Assembly (NCBI GenBank): GCA_902778665.1
Contig: CACYYN010000001.1
Span: 1-64,000, forward strand
Source: Oscillospiraceae bacterium
GTDB taxonomy: Bacteria > Bacillota > Clostridia > Oscillospirales > Oscillospiraceae
Direction: 5' to 3'
DNA length: 64,000 nucleotides
The position numbers were made by a program, and so were the translations under genes. Below the pieces are notes generated by a model. That model searched no databases. It was given only the letters and a program-made list of their open reading frames with translations, and was not told the DNA's origin. Of this stretch, positions 55,350 through 64,000 are shown piece after piece; the stretch's first letter is position 1, and the number at the start of each line of letters is the position of its first letter.

Positions 55350-56238
55350 GCATGCCCGCATCGGTAGGAAAGCTGAAAAGGAGCTTGTAGGAATAGAGGG
55401 CCTGGCCGGTTTCGCCGTAGGTCTTATTAAAACGCTCACTGCCGTACTTTCCGTCTCCGAGGAGAGGCCAGCCGGCATAGGACATCTGTGCACGAATCTG
55501 GTGGGTTCGGCCGGTCAGAAGATGGCACTCAACGAGGGAGAGAGGCCCTTTGGAACGGATGGTTTTATATTCGGTAACGGCGGTTCTGGCACCGGGTTCA
55601 CTTTTGCTTTTGACATAGACCTGGTTTTTGGAGGCATCCTTGAAGAGAAAGTTTTCCAGCCTGCCGGAGGGTGGGGAAGGCCTGCCGTGGACCAGGCAGA
55701 GATAGTATTTTTCGATCTCGCGGTCCCTGATTTTTTCATTGATGATCCGCAGCGCTTCCGCATTCTTCGCGGCAATGACGATGCCGCCGGTGTTGCGGTC
55801 AATCCGGTTGCAGAGAGCGGGAGCAAAAGAATTCTCCTCTTTCGGCCGCCACTCACCCTTTTGCGCGAGGTAGGCCTGGATGTTGGCTATCAGCGTGTTA
55901 TAATCCCACTGACCGGCGCTGTGACAGAGAACGCCCGGCTTCTTGTCGGCGAGAAGGATGTTTTCATCTTCATAGACGATAGAAACCCGGGGCTTTCCGA
56001 CCTTCAGATAAGAGTTTTCTTCCTTCGGCTTTTCAAAGAACTCATCATTGATGTAAAGCTGGATACAGTCTCCGTCTGAAAGGCGGACGTCGCGCTTGGC
56101 ACCCTTCCCGTTGAGCTTGATGCGTTTGAGGCGGATGTACTTCTGCAAAAGCGATTCCGGCAGGAGAGGGACGGATTTTCCGACAAATCTGTCCAGCCGC
56201 TGCCCGGCGTCATTCTTCCCGATTATCAGTTCTTTCAT
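55270..56238 (-). CDS. Pseudouridine synthase, RluC/RluD family
   Basis: A 322-residue RNA-modifying enzyme. An S4 domain at the N-terminus (AGQRLDRFVGKSVPLLPESLLQKYIRLKRIKLNGKGAKRDVRLSDGDCIQLY) precedes the catalytic core with Asp in CNRIDRNTGGIVIAAK (usually RLDxxTSG). LLTGRTHQIRAQMSYAGWPLLGDGKYG is the family's second motif. It modifies uridines in 23S rRNA; exact positions cannot be told. Confidence 0.92.
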   Translation of the reverse strand: MKELIIGKNDAGQRLDRFVGKSVPLLPESLLQKYIRLKRIKLNGKGAKRDVRLSDGDCIQLYINDEFFEKPKEENSYLKVGKPRVSIVYEDENILLADKKPGVLCHSAGQWDYNTLIANIQAYLAQKGEWRPKEENSFAPALCNRIDRNTGGIVIAAKNAEALRIINEKIRDREIEKYYLCLVHGRPSPPSGRLENFLFKDASKNQVYVKSKSEPGARTAVTEYKTIRSKGPLSLVECHLLTGRTHQIRAQMSYAGWPLLGDGKYGSERFNKTYGETGQALYSYKLLFSFPTDAGMLNYLRGREFSVDSVDFVEKYFGPAHT

Positions 56239-56365
56239 AGCTGCTCCGTATGACTTCAGTTATATTCCAGGTAATACTATAAATGAAACGTCTGAAAAGA
56301 GCAAGCGGATTCTTTGAAAAGGCCGAAAAAGCAAAGAAAATAAGGGGTTTGACAGAAAATTTCTG

Positions 56366-56394
56366 TTGACAAGAGAGCCTGAGGCTATTATAAT
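56366..56394 (+). promoter_or_regulatory. Promoter of the DUF177-rpmF operon
   Basis: Perfect consensus: TTGACA (56366-56371), 17 bases, TATAAT (56389-56394). Another TTGACA lies 17 bases further upstream. Confidence 0.9.
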
Positions 56395-56421
56395 ACTAAG
56401 GCGATTGTGCGAGGAGCGGTT

Positions 56422-56913
56422 ATGCAGCTTGATGTAAGAAAAATCATAGAGATACCCGGTGCTTCGCTGAGCTTCGAGTGTGAAGTGAGCGAGGAGAGGC
56501 TTGATTTTCCGTCTGTCAATCGGTACAGGAAGCTGCCTTACGCACACGGACGTGTTTTTAATGAAGCGGGTATTCTTCGGATGACGGGAGAGATCGAAGC
56601 CGAGATGGAATGCATCTGCGACAGATGCGGTACGGTGTTTGATCGATCCAAAACCACGAATGTGGACGTCGTTCTGGCGGAAGAGGAATCGGAAGAGAAT
56701 CCGGAAGTGTTTGCCCTGAAGGGTGACGCGGTAGATCTCGATGAAGTTCTCGCATCCTGCTTTATTATGGACATGGACATGAAAGTTCTGTGCTCGGAGG
56801 AGTGCAAGGGTTTGTGCCCGGTCTGCGGGAAAAACCTGAATCTCGGCCCCTGCGGGTGCCGAAAGCAACCCGATCCAAGATTTGCTGTACTTGAGCAGCT
56901 TTTGGATAAATAA
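56422..56913 (+). CDS. YceD/DUF177 family protein
   Basis: A 163-residue protein. LDVRKIIEIPGASLSFECEV, the first cysteine pair ECICDRCG near 72-79 and the second set LCSEECKGLCPVCGKNLNLGPCGC near 133-156 are the family pattern, giving likely zinc sites. DUF177 genes almost always precede rpmF and have been tied to 23S rRNA accumulation. ATG 56422 follows GAGGAG; a GTG 15 bases upstream is less likely. Confidence 0.92.
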   Translation: MQLDVRKIIEIPGASLSFECEVSEERLDFPSVNRYRKLPYAHGRVFNEAGILRMTGEIEAEMECICDRCGTVFDRSKTTNVDVVLAEEESEENPEVFALKGDAVDLDEVLASCFIMDMDMKVLCSEECKGLCPVCGKNLNLGPCGCRKQPDPRFAVLEQLLDK

Positions 56914-56960
56914 AAAAATATTGAGCTGCTCAGAACAGCTGAAATGCAGGAGGTGTCAAT

Positions 56961-57146
56961 ATGGCAGTCCCAAAGGGAAAAGTTTCAAGACAGAGAAGAG
57001 ATAAGAGAAGATCTTCTACCTGGAAGCTCACGGCTCCGGCTCTCGTGAAGTGCCCCAATTGCGGTGCTTTCGTAATGCCACACCGTGTGTGCAAGGCTTG
57101 CGGCAAGTATAACGGCCGCCAGGTCCTGACCGTCGAAGAGGAGTAA
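56961..57146 (+). CDS. rpmF: 50S ribosomal protein L32
   Basis: A 61-residue protein starting MAVPKGKVSRQRRDKRRSSTWKL, with a zinc ribbon CPNC...CKAC (KCPNCGAFVMPHRVCKACGKYNGR). The zinc-type (C+) form suggests no zinc-sparing paralogue was needed at this locus. It follows DUF177 and is behind AGGAGG. Confidence 0.97.
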   Translation: MAVPKGKVSRQRRDKRRSSTWKLTAPALVKCPNCGAFVMPHRVCKACGKYNGRQVLTVEEE

Positions 57147-57155
57147 GCAAGCGTT

Positions 57156-57183
57156 AGGAGGAGATGCAAGTCTCCTCCTTTTT
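57156..57183 (+). terminator. Terminator after rpmF
   Basis: 9-bp stem AGGAGGAGA/TCTCCTCCT with a 6-base loop, followed by TTTT. Confidence 0.85.
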
Positions 57184-57252
57184 GCTTTGTATGGCGTCTG
57201 AGAGGGAACAGCAGGCCGACCGGCCGGAAACGATACGAAAACAGGGTGAAGC

Positions 57253-58626
57253 ATGGAAACACACGGGAACAGGATTAAGCATATAGATGATGATTCTCCG
57301 CTGCGGGGGAGAGTGTCGGTAGGGGATCGACTGCTGGCAATCAACGGCAACCGGATCATCGATGTGCTGGACTATAAATATTACGCATACGACAGGCATC
57401 TCCACCTGGACCTGCTGCGGGAGGACGGAAGTGCATATTCCCTGCATGTGGAAAAGAATGAGGGCGGAGAGCTTGGCCTGGATTTTCAGAGCTATCTGAT
57501 GGATGCTCCCCGGTCCTGCGCCAACAACTGTGTGTTCTGTTTTATTGACCAGCTGCCGAAGGGCATGCGGCCGACCATGTACTTCAAGGACGATGACGCC
57601 CGCCTGAGCTTTCTGCTGGGAAACTACATTACGCTGACAAATCTCTCAGATCGAGAGGTGCAGCGTATTATTGACCTGCATGTGAGCCCTGTGAATGTAT
57701 CGGTGCACACCACAAACCCGGAGCTTCGCTGCAGAATGCTGCGAAATCCCCACGCCGGCAGAGGGCTGAAGCTGATGCAGCGCTTTGCCGAGGGCGGGAT
57801 ACAGATGAACTGTCAGATTGTCTGCTGCCCGGGGCTCAACGACGGGGACGAGCTAATGCGAACGATGCGTGATCTATCCGGCATGTATCCGCAGGTAAAA
57901 AGCGTTTCTGTTGTTCCGGTGGGGCTGACAAAATTCCGGGAAGGGTTGTATCCCCTCACACCCTTTACGCCGGAGCTGGCGGAGAAAACCATTGACGAAG
58001 TTACCGGATTCGGAGATGAATGCATCAGAAAATACGGGAGCAGAATCTTTTTCTGCGGCGATGAGCTCTATCTCAAGTGCGGAAGGCCGATCCCTCCGGA
58101 TGAATTCTATGAGGACTATGTGCAGCTGGAAAACGGCGTCGGGATGCTGCGGCTGATGGAAACCGAGTTTACGTCAGCGCTCTCACTCGCTGAAAAGCCG
58201 GAAGAGGAACAAAGGTTTTCTATAGCAACAGGGGTTGCGGCGACTCCTTTTTTTGAGAAGCTGATTTGCAAAGCACAGGAGATGTATGGTACAATAAAGG
58301 GAAAGGTTTATCCGATCGAGAATCACTTCTTCGGGACCAGCATTGATGTGGCAGGGCTTATCACAGGGAAGGACCTGATCGGCCAGCTGAAGGGGAAGGA
58401 TCTCGGAGAGAGACTTTTGATTTCGCACAACATGATCCGCCGGGAAGAACGGGACTTTCTGGATGATATCACGCTGAAGCAAGCCTCCGAGGAGCTGGGC
58501 GTGCCCATTTATCCGATTGAACAGGACGGATTTGACCTGTGGGATGCCATGTCCGGCGAGGCATTGCCGGATCTGCCGGAGGGCGGACATAAAAATAGGG
58601 AAGAAGCGTTTTATCGGTATAATTAG
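57253..58626 (+). CDS. DUF512 radical SAM-like protein with PDZ domain
   Basis: A 457-residue protein. The N-terminal PDZ-like domain (DDSPLRGRVSVGDRLLAINGNRIIDVLDYKYY) is followed by a radical SAM-type core with C-x3-C-x2-C in SCANNCVFCFIDQLPKGMR, and the C-terminal DUF512 domain (IATGVAATPFFEKL...NHFFGTSIDVAGLITGKDLIGQL). It is widely conserved in Clostridia next to der, as here; its reaction is unknown. Confidence 0.92.
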   Translation: METHGNRIKHIDDDSPLRGRVSVGDRLLAINGNRIIDVLDYKYYAYDRHLHLDLLREDGSAYSLHVEKNEGGELGLDFQSYLMDAPRSCANNCVFCFIDQLPKGMRPTMYFKDDDARLSFLLGNYITLTNLSDREVQRIIDLHVSPVNVSVHTTNPELRCRMLRNPHAGRGLKLMQRFAEGGIQMNCQIVCCPGLNDGDELMRTMRDLSGMYPQVKSVSVVPVGLTKFREGLYPLTPFTPELAEKTIDEVTGFGDECIRKYGSRIFFCGDELYLKCGRPIPPDEFYEDYVQLENGVGMLRLMETEFTSALSLAEKPEEEQRFSIATGVAATPFFEKLICKAQEMYGTIKGKVYPIENHFFGTSIDVAGLITGKDLIGQLKGKDLGERLLISHNMIRREERDFLDDITLKQASEELGVPIYPIEQDGFDLWDAMSGEALPDLPEGGHKNREEAFYRYN

Positions 58627-58683
58627 TTGGCAGTTGTTAATTGGTAGTTGTTAGTTGGAAGTTTTGTCGGGATAGGTGATGAT

Positions 58684-60009
58684 ATGAGCAGACCATTGGT
58701 AGCAATTGTAGGAAGGCCAAATGTGGGCAAGTCGCTGCTGTTTAACAGGCTTGTGGGGCAGAGGCTTTCTATCGTTGAAGATACGCCGGGTGTTACGAGA
58801 GACCGGCTTTACGCACCGTGCGAATGGGCAGGGCGCACATTCGACATGGTGGATACAGGCGGCATTGAGCCGAACACAGACAGTGAGATCCTCGCTTTCA
58901 TGCGGGAGCAGGCTCAGATCGCCATTGATGCGGCAACGGTGATTATTTTTGTCACAGACATCCGCACCGGCGTGACCGCAGCGGATGAGGAAGTGGCAAC
59001 CATGCTGCTGAAATCCGGGAAGCCGGTTGTGCTGGCAGTGAATAAGGCTGACTCTACCGGCAGGACAGACCCGGCGGTATATGAGTTTTATTCGCTGGGA
59101 CTGGGTGACCCGATCCCATGCTCGGCTGTCCACGGCCACGGCACAGGGGATATTCTGGATGAGTGCTTGAAATACTTCCCGAAGGAAGAGGAGACAGCGG
59201 AAGAGGACGACCGCATTAAGGTAGCCGTCATCGGTAAGCCGAACGTGGGAAAATCTTCTCTGATCAACCAGATTCTGGGAGAAAAAAGAGTTATTGTCAG
59301 TGATGTGGCCGGAACGACAAGGGACGCCGTTGACTCTGAGTTTGAAAACCAGTACGGGAAGTATCTGCTGATCGACACGGCAGGGATCCGCCGGAAAAGC
59401 AAGGTTGAAGAGCGGGTGGAACGGTTTTCTGTCATGCGCGCCCAGCTGGCGATTGAGCGGGCGGACGTCTGCCTCATCATGATTGACGCCCGGGACGGCG
59501 TGACCGACCAGGACACCAAGATAGCCGGCCTTGCCCATGAGGCGGGGAAGGCCTCTATTGTGATCGTGAACAAGTGGGACTTGGTGGAGAAGGAAACCGG
59601 GACCATGGAAAAGATGCGCAAGGACATTATGCGCGATCTCTCCTTCATGAGCTATGCACCGATCCTTTTCATCTCTGCCCTGACAGGGCAGCGGACAGAG
59701 CGTATTTTTGAACTGATCAACTTTGCCAATGACCAGACAAACATGCGCATCACAACGGGCATGCTCAACGACGTGCTGACGGATGCCCAGATGCGCGTGC
59801 AGCCGCCCACGGACAAGGGCCGCCGGCTGAAGATATACTACATGACCCAGACCGGCGTGCGCCCGCCCAGTTTTGTGGTTTTCTGCAACCGGAGAGATCT
59901 GTTCCACTTCTCCTATCAGAGATATTTGGAAAACCAGATCAGGGCAGTGTTCGGCCTGGAAGGAACACCGATTCGCATGGTGATCCGGCAGAAAGGGGAC
60001 ACGGAATGA
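58684..60009 (+). CDS. der: Ribosome assembly GTPase Der (EngA)
   Basis: A 441-residue protein with two tandem GTPase domains: G1 motifs GRPNVGKSLLFNRL and GKPNVGKSSLINQI, G3 motifs DTGGIEP and DTAGIRRKS, and G4 motifs NKAD and NKWD. A C-terminal KH-like domain ends RKIYYMTQ-like (RRLKIYYMTQTGVRPPSFVVF). It acts late in 50S assembly. ATG 58684 fits the family start; the open frame extends 36 bases upstream into a short TTAGTTGG repeat tract. Confidence 0.97.
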   Translation: MSRPLVAIVGRPNVGKSLLFNRLVGQRLSIVEDTPGVTRDRLYAPCEWAGRTFDMVDTGGIEPNTDSEILAFMREQAQIAIDAATVIIFVTDIRTGVTAADEEVATMLLKSGKPVVLAVNKADSTGRTDPAVYEFYSLGLGDPIPCSAVHGHGTGDILDECLKYFPKEEETAEEDDRIKVAVIGKPNVGKSSLINQILGEKRVIVSDVAGTTRDAVDSEFENQYGKYLLIDTAGIRRKSKVEERVERFSVMRAQLAIERADVCLIMIDARDGVTDQDTKIAGLAHEAGKASIVIVNKWDLVEKETGTMEKMRKDIMRDLSFMSYAPILFISALTGQRTERIFELINFANDQTNMRITTGMLNDVLTDAQMRVQPPTDKGRRLKIYYMTQTGVRPPSFVVFCNRRDLFHFSYQRYLENQIRAVFGLEGTPIRMVIRQKGDTE

Positions 60010-60656
60010 TTGTCTACTGGCTTCTGCTTCTGCCGACGGCTGTTATTGCCTATCTTTTAGGGAGCATGAGCACCATGGTGCTGGCCTCCAATTTCATCTT
60101 CCGCTATAACCTGCGGCGGCTGGGCAGAGGCAACGACTGGTTGGCAAACTTCCGAAGAGTGTACGGCCTGAAGGGTGCGCTGATCCTGCTGCTGGTTGAG
60201 GCAATCAAGGACATCATCCCGATTATTATCGGAGGTGTTCTGCTGGGGATTAAAGGACATGCAGAAGTGGGCAGGGCATTTGCAGGCTTCTGCATGGTGA
60301 TGGGCAGGCTCTGGCCGGTCTATTACAGGCTGAAGGGCAGCGACGCGATTATGCCCATGATTATAACCGCCATGTTTGCGGATACGTCACTGGGGATCAC
60401 GCTTGCGGTGATTGTGATCGGCGTGCTGCTGGTGACAAAATATCTGTCCCTCTCTGCCATGGTCAGCGGGCTGGCAATGATGGCAGCGTCCTTCCTGATT
60501 CTGGAGGACCGGCTGTGCATCCTGCTGGTGCTTTTCACGGGGCTGGCGGTGGTCATCCGGCATATCCCTGCACTGAAAAGAATCAGTGAAGGGCGGGAGC
60601 TCAAAATCGATCTGCGGAAGATTGACCTGACCTACAAGTTTGATAATAGATTCTGA
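60006..60656 (+). CDS. PlsY-like membrane protein with degenerate motifs
   Basis: A 216-residue protein with about five to six membrane helices, overlapping der by 4 bases, the place where plsY is usual in Firmicutes. The layout follows PlsY (LLGSMSTMVLASNF, then LGRGNDWLANFRRVYGLKG at 39-57, then MGRLWPVYYRLKGSDAI at 99-115). The catalytic motifs are changed: GSGNxGATN is GRGNDWLAN, the GH of motif 2 is GR, and FKGGKG is LKGSDA. Acyl-phosphate-dependent acylation of glycerol-3-phosphate is therefore doubtful. Confidence 0.75.
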   Translation: MIVYWLLLLPTAVIAYLLGSMSTMVLASNFIFRYNLRRLGRGNDWLANFRRVYGLKGALILLLVEAIKDIIPIIIGGVLLGIKGHAEVGRAFAGFCMVMGRLWPVYYRLKGSDAIMPMIITAMFADTSLGITLAVIVIGVLLVTKYLSLSAMVSGLAMMAASFLILEDRLCILLVLFTGLAVVIRHIPALKRISEGRELKIDLRKIDLTYKFDNRF

Positions 60657-61504
60657 TGAGAAGGGAAAGAACAAGAAAGAGAGCCGGAAGCGTTATCCTC
60701 TTTCTGCTGCTGGTGATGGTGATTGCACTGGGCTTCCTTTTCGGGGCGGCGTATTACCGCACTCAGGAGGCTGAAAAGGCGGAGCTGCGAAGCACGCTGG
60801 AAAAGAGCAACATGGAACTGGCTCTCCGCCGGATGACGGAGGAACAGCGCGCAGCGAGGCTGAAGGCGGCAGAGGCGGAGGAAGCGGAGGCTGATGCCCA
60901 GCGCCTTGCCCTGAAAAACAGTTTTCTGGAGCGGGACAGGGAAGAGCTGCTGCAGCTGGTGAACCCTTGGAACATGCTGCCGGAAGACTATCAGCCGCAT
61001 CTCACGGAGATCGGGGACGGAATGCTTTTTGATGAGCGTGCGGCAGGTGCCCTCAGGCACATGCTGGAGGACGCACAAAAGGAAGGCGTTATTGCCGTGC
61101 CGATTTCCGGCTACCGCACGAGGGAATATCAGCAGGGGCTGTTTGACGACAAGGTGTTGCGCGTGCGCGCCAACGGCTTTGAAGGTGACGCGGCACTGGA
61201 AGAGGCCGCGAAGGAAGTTGCCGTGCCGGGTACCAGCGAGCATGAGCTGGGCCTGGCGATGGACATTCTGGATGTGAATAACCCGAACCTGGACTGGACC
61301 CAGGAATGGGCCCCTGCCCAGCGCTGGCTGATGGAACACTGCAGTGAATACGGTTTTATTCTCCGCTTCCCGAACGGAACGGAGGAAGAAACCGGAATCA
61401 TATATGAACCCTGGCATTACCGTTACGTCGGGCTTTCGGCGGCGAAGGAAATCACGGAAGCAGGCGTGACATTGGAAGCATATCTGAATCGAAAGGAAGG
61501 TTGA
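60656..61504 (+). CDS. M15-family D,D/L,D-carboxypeptidase (VanY/LdcB-like), membrane anchored
   Basis: A 282-residue protein. A signal anchor at 11-31 (SVILFLLLVMVIALGFLFGAAYY) is followed by a coiled-coil rich in Ala/Glu to about 100, then the peptidase domain: ISGYRTREYQQGLFDD, PGTSEHELGLAMDIL (zinc His and Asp) and EPWHYRYVG (Glu-x-x-His). It trims peptidoglycan side chains outside the membrane. It shares one base with the upstream stop (TGATG). Confidence 0.92.
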   Translation: MRRERTRKRAGSVILFLLLVMVIALGFLFGAAYYRTQEAEKAELRSTLEKSNMELALRRMTEEQRAARLKAAEAEEAEADAQRLALKNSFLERDREELLQLVNPWNMLPEDYQPHLTEIGDGMLFDERAAGALRHMLEDAQKEGVIAVPISGYRTREYQQGLFDDKVLRVRANGFEGDAALEEAAKEVAVPGTSEHELGLAMDILDVNNPNLDWTQEWAPAQRWLMEHCSEYGFILRFPNGTEEETGIIYEPWHYRYVGLSAAKEITEAGVTLEAYLNRKEG

Positions 61505-61507
61505 AGC

Positions 61508-62563
61508 ATGGATCCCAACGAATACAGATGGAAGCGCCCGGACCCGGAGCCCGGGCAGGAACAGAACCCGGGGCAGGAAGCAAATGCCGGTCCGGAAGCG
61601 AAAAATGCCGGACGGCAGCCGAAGCGCAGGAAACCGAACCGTGTTCTGAAAACGGCACTGATCCCGATTGTGTTGATCGCGGCGGTTATCGCATCCATTC
61701 TCTGGAACTCCTTTTATGAGCTGAATGAGGACGAGTATGCGGTTATCACCACCCTGGGGAAGCCATCGGTGGTGTCAACTTCCGGATTGAAGTTCAAATG
61801 GCCGTTTATTCAGCAGAAAACACTGGTGTCAAAGGCGACAAAGGGTTTTTCTATCGGGTACGATCTGAGGACGGGAAACTCCATCCCCACGGAATCGGTG
61901 ATGATCACGGTGGACTACAACTTCGTCAATGTGGACTTCTATGTGGAATACCGGGTGACGGACCCGGTGAAGTATCTCTATAATTCTGCAGACCCTGTAG
62001 GAATACTGAAGATGCTGTGCCAGTCCTATATCCGTGACACCATCGGCCTTTACAAGGTGGACGATGTCATCACAACGGGGAAGAGTGAGATCCAGGCGGC
62101 GATCAAGGATAAAATCCTGACGCGGCTGGAGCAGGAGGACCTGGGCATCACGCTGGTGAATATCACGATTCAGGACGCGGAGCCGCCTACAACCAAGGTT
62201 CAGGAGGCTTTCAAGGCGGTTGAGACGGCAAAACAGGATGCGGAAACCGCCACAAACAACGCCAACAAGTACGCCAACGAAGTCCTGCCGGCGGCCCAAG
62301 CCGACGCCGATGAGGTGCTGCAGCAGGCGGAGGCATACAAGACCGCCCGCATCAATGAAGCCAACGGACAGGCATCCAGATTCCAGAAGCTCTATGAGGA
62401 GTATTCCAAGTACCCGGAGATCACGAGACAGAGACTCTTCTATGAGACAATCTCGGATATCTTCCCGGGGATGAAGGTGATTATCACCGGGAAGGACGGC
62501 AGCGAGATGACCACGGTGCTGCCACTGGATGATTTTGTACAGACCGGAAAGGAGGACGGCTGA
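61508..62563 (+). CDS. hflK: HflK-type SPFH protein
   Basis: A 351-residue protein. The N-terminal tail is Pro/Gly/Glu-rich (PDPEPGQEQNPGQEANAGPEAKNAG), followed by one membrane helix (ALIPIVLIAAVIASILW) and an SPFH/band 7 domain. The C-terminal part is helical, rich in Ala/Glu (AFKAVETAKQDAETATNNANKYANEVLPAAQADADEVL). With HflC, it forms a large membrane cage that regulates FtsH. It lies 3 bases after the peptidase gene and 2 bases before hflC. Confidence 0.92.
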   Translation: MDPNEYRWKRPDPEPGQEQNPGQEANAGPEAKNAGRQPKRRKPNRVLKTALIPIVLIAAVIASILWNSFYELNEDEYAVITTLGKPSVVSTSGLKFKWPFIQQKTLVSKATKGFSIGYDLRTGNSIPTESVMITVDYNFVNVDFYVEYRVTDPVKYLYNSADPVGILKMLCQSYIRDTIGLYKVDDVITTGKSEIQAAIKDKILTRLEQEDLGITLVNITIQDAEPPTTKVQEAFKAVETAKQDAETATNNANKYANEVLPAAQADADEVLQQAEAYKTARINEANGQASRFQKLYEEYSKYPEITRQRLFYETISDIFPGMKVIITGKDGSEMTTVLPLDDFVQTGKEDG

Positions 62564-62565
62564 CC

Positions 62566-63447
62566 ATGAAGAATGCCTTTGCAGGAAAGCCGATCACCAG
62601 AGTGCTGGTGATTGCGGCGGTAATTGTGCTGGTGCTGATCCTTTTCGGATCCATGTATATTGTGCATCAGAATGAGTACGGGATCGTATGGCAGTTCGGC
62701 GCCGTCAACACGGTGAGGAACGAACCGGGGCTCTATCTCAAGGTGCCCTTTGTGCAGTCGGTTTCCATCCTGCCGAAGACGGAGCTCCTCTATGACCTGC
62801 CCATCAGCGATGTCATCACGGGCGACAAGCACTCCATGGTGCTCGATTCCTTCGCCCTCTGGCGCATCAGTGACCCGCGGCTGTTTATTGAATCCCTCTC
62901 CGGCAGCCTTGCCAACGCGGAAAGCCGCATCAACGCTATCATCTACAACGCCCTGAAGACTGTTATCTCATCCCAGAAGCAGGAGACGATTATTTCCGGA
63001 CGTGACGGCCGGGTGGTCAAGCTGGTGATGGATAACATCGGCAATAACTTTGATCGGTACGGCATTGAAATCCTCGCAGTGGAGACGAAGACGCTGGATC
63101 TGCCGGACGACAACAAGGATGCGGTTTATACCCGTATGATCTCGGAGCGCAACAACATCGCGGCCTCCTATACGGCCGAAGGAAACGCCGAAGCGAAGCG
63201 AATCCGCAATGAGGCGGACAAAAAGGTTATGATCACCCTCTCTGAGGCCAATGCCAGAGCGGCGGAGCTGCGCGCCGAGGGAGATGCGGAATACATGCGG
63301 ATTCTTGCTGACGTCTATGATTCGGAAAACGAAGCGGAATTTTACACGTTTATGATCGCGCTGGATGCCCTGCAGCAGTCCATGACCGGATCGGAAAAGA
63401 CCCTGATCCTTGACGCGGACAGCCCGATAGCAAAGCTCTTCTACTGA
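62566..63447 (+). CDS. hflC: HflC-type SPFH protein
   Basis: A 293-residue partner of HflK. The membrane helix (VLVIAAVIVLVLILFGSMYIV) is near the N-terminus, then an SPFH domain with NEYGIVWQFGAVNTVRNEPGLYLKVPFVQSV and the C-terminal RMISERNNIAASYTAEGNAEAKRIRNEADKKVMITLSEANARA typical of HflC. Position behind hflK supports the pairing. Confidence 0.93.
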   Translation: MKNAFAGKPITRVLVIAAVIVLVLILFGSMYIVHQNEYGIVWQFGAVNTVRNEPGLYLKVPFVQSVSILPKTELLYDLPISDVITGDKHSMVLDSFALWRISDPRLFIESLSGSLANAESRINAIIYNALKTVISSQKQETIISGRDGRVVKLVMDNIGNNFDRYGIEILAVETKTLDLPDDNKDAVYTRMISERNNIAASYTAEGNAEAKRIRNEADKKVMITLSEANARAAELRAEGDAEYMRILADVYDSENEAEFYTFMIALDALQQSMTGSEKTLILDADSPIAKLFY

Positions 63448-63454
63448 GACAGAG

Positions 63455-64000
63455 ATGGACAGCACGAAGTTTAAAGCGGCAATCTGCCAGATCCGCACGG
63501 AGCTGGACCAGAGGGAAACCATGGAAAAAGCCGGCAGAATGGTGCGGGAGGCGGCAGAGAACGGAGCGAATGTCGTATGCCTGCCGGAGATGTTCAACTG
63601 CCCGTATTCCAGGGATTACTTCAGGCGGTATGCCCATCTCGGGCATGAGGATGCCGTACGGGAGATGTCCGGCTGGGCGAGGGAGAACGGAATTGTTCTG
63701 ATCGGCGGGTCTCTTCCCGAGACCGAAGGAGAAAAGCTCTACAACACCTGTTTCGTCTTTGATGAAGACGGAAAGCAGATCGCAAAACACCGGAAGGTGC
63801 ATCTCTTTGACGTGGACATCCCCGGGATGCGGTTTCACGAGTCGCACACGTTCACACCGGGGGAGGACATCACGGTGTTTGACACCCGGTACGGCCGTTT
63901 CGGCGTGGCAATCTGCTTTGATGTGAGGTTTCCAGAGCTCTTCCGCGCGATGGCGAAACGGGGGGCGAAGATGATCTTCCTGCCTGCCCAGTTTAACATG
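63455..64000 (+). CDS. Carbon-nitrogen hydrolase (nitrilase/omega-amidase type), 3' end cut off
   Basis: The frame from ATG 63455 stays open to the window edge, 182 residues. The nitrilase triad is visible: Glu in CLPEMFNCPYS, Lys in AKHRKVHLFDVDIPG and Cys in VAICFDVRFPELFR. The FDVDIPG and HESHTFTPG strings favour the Nit2/omega-amidase branch, which hydrolyses alpha-ketoglutaramate and alpha-ketosuccinamate. The ribosome site is weak. It follows hflC by 7 bases. Confidence 0.9.
   Translation, partial: MDSTKFKAAICQIRTELDQRETMEKAGRMVREAAENGANVVCLPEMFNCPYSRDYFRRYAHLGHEDAVREMSGWARENGIVLIGGSLPETEGEKLYNTCFVFDEDGKQIAKHRKVHLFDVDIPGMRFHESHTFTPGEDITVFDTRYGRFGVAICFDVRFPELFRAMAKRGAKMIFLPAQFNM

Noticed and set aside
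58624-58683. TTAGTTGG/GTTGTTA short repeats before der as a regulatory element
   Set aside because: Irregular short direct repeats without dyad symmetry; looks like simple slippage sequence.
58651-59907. 418-codon open frame antisense to der
   Set aside because: Der is certain from its GTPase motifs; the antisense frame has no recognisable features.

Overview
The window reads as a chromosome segment of an anaerobic, moderately GC-rich Gram-positive-type bacterium, most likely class Clostridia (Bacillota). The signs are oxygen-sensitive glycyl radical chemistry, a V-type rotary ATPase whose proteolipid carries the sodium-site residues, a one-chain PurL, an AICAR formyltransferase separate from an IMP cyclohydrolase of the PurO type, PyrDB/PyrK, and B. 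subtilis-like promoters and AGGAGG ribosome sites. No species can be named from the sequence alone.

Layout. 1-3000: cut-off GIY-YIG gene, an SdpR/SdpI repressor-immunity pair with two operators, a possible PD-(D/E)XK protein, and a Nudix hydrolase. 3100-9980: a nickel/peptide/opine-type ABC importer (two permeases, two ATPases, binding protein) with two paralogous methyltransferases, one divergent and one inside the operon. The divergent promoters are almost mirror images, and each -35 box is overlapped by a C6G6 palindrome. 10000-12900: an unassigned glycyl radical enzyme and its activase. 13100-14930: a small ABC exporter with an XRE-AbrB fusion regulator. 15050-38650: twenty co-directional genes on the minus strand, from pyrC to fhs, covering most of UMP and IMP synthesis plus guaB and a formate/nitrite-type channel. 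38700-39170: remnant of a UPF0597/cysteine desulfidase gene. 39540-48130: nine-gene V-ATPase operon. 48140-48570: hairpin, tRNA-Ser(UGA), and ten copies of a 23-bp tandem repeat. 48570-55350: AraC regulator, dicarboxylate/amino-acid symporter, DapF-family epimerase, HAD phosphatase, PutP-like symporter and LysR regulator. 55270-64000: housekeeping genes (pseudouridine synthase, YceD/DUF177, L32, DUF512 radical SAM protein, Der, a degenerate PlsY-like protein, a VanY/LdcB-type peptidase, HflK, HflC, and a cut-off nitrilase-family amidase).

How the parts fit. In the nucleotide cluster, formate entering through the FNT channel could be activated by Fhs to 10-formyl-THF, which both PurN and the AICAR formyltransferase consume, so one-carbon supply and demand sit on one apparent transcript. 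Its PurF keeps the PRPP and Fe-S residues but lacks the N-terminal cysteine nucleophile. The sodium-type V-ATPase would set up or use the Na+ gradient that the two symporters depend on. The best candidate for an undescribed system is the paired-methyltransferase ABC importer with its mirror-symmetric control region. The glycyl radical enzyme with an active-site CWEF and a WGW radical loop is the second.
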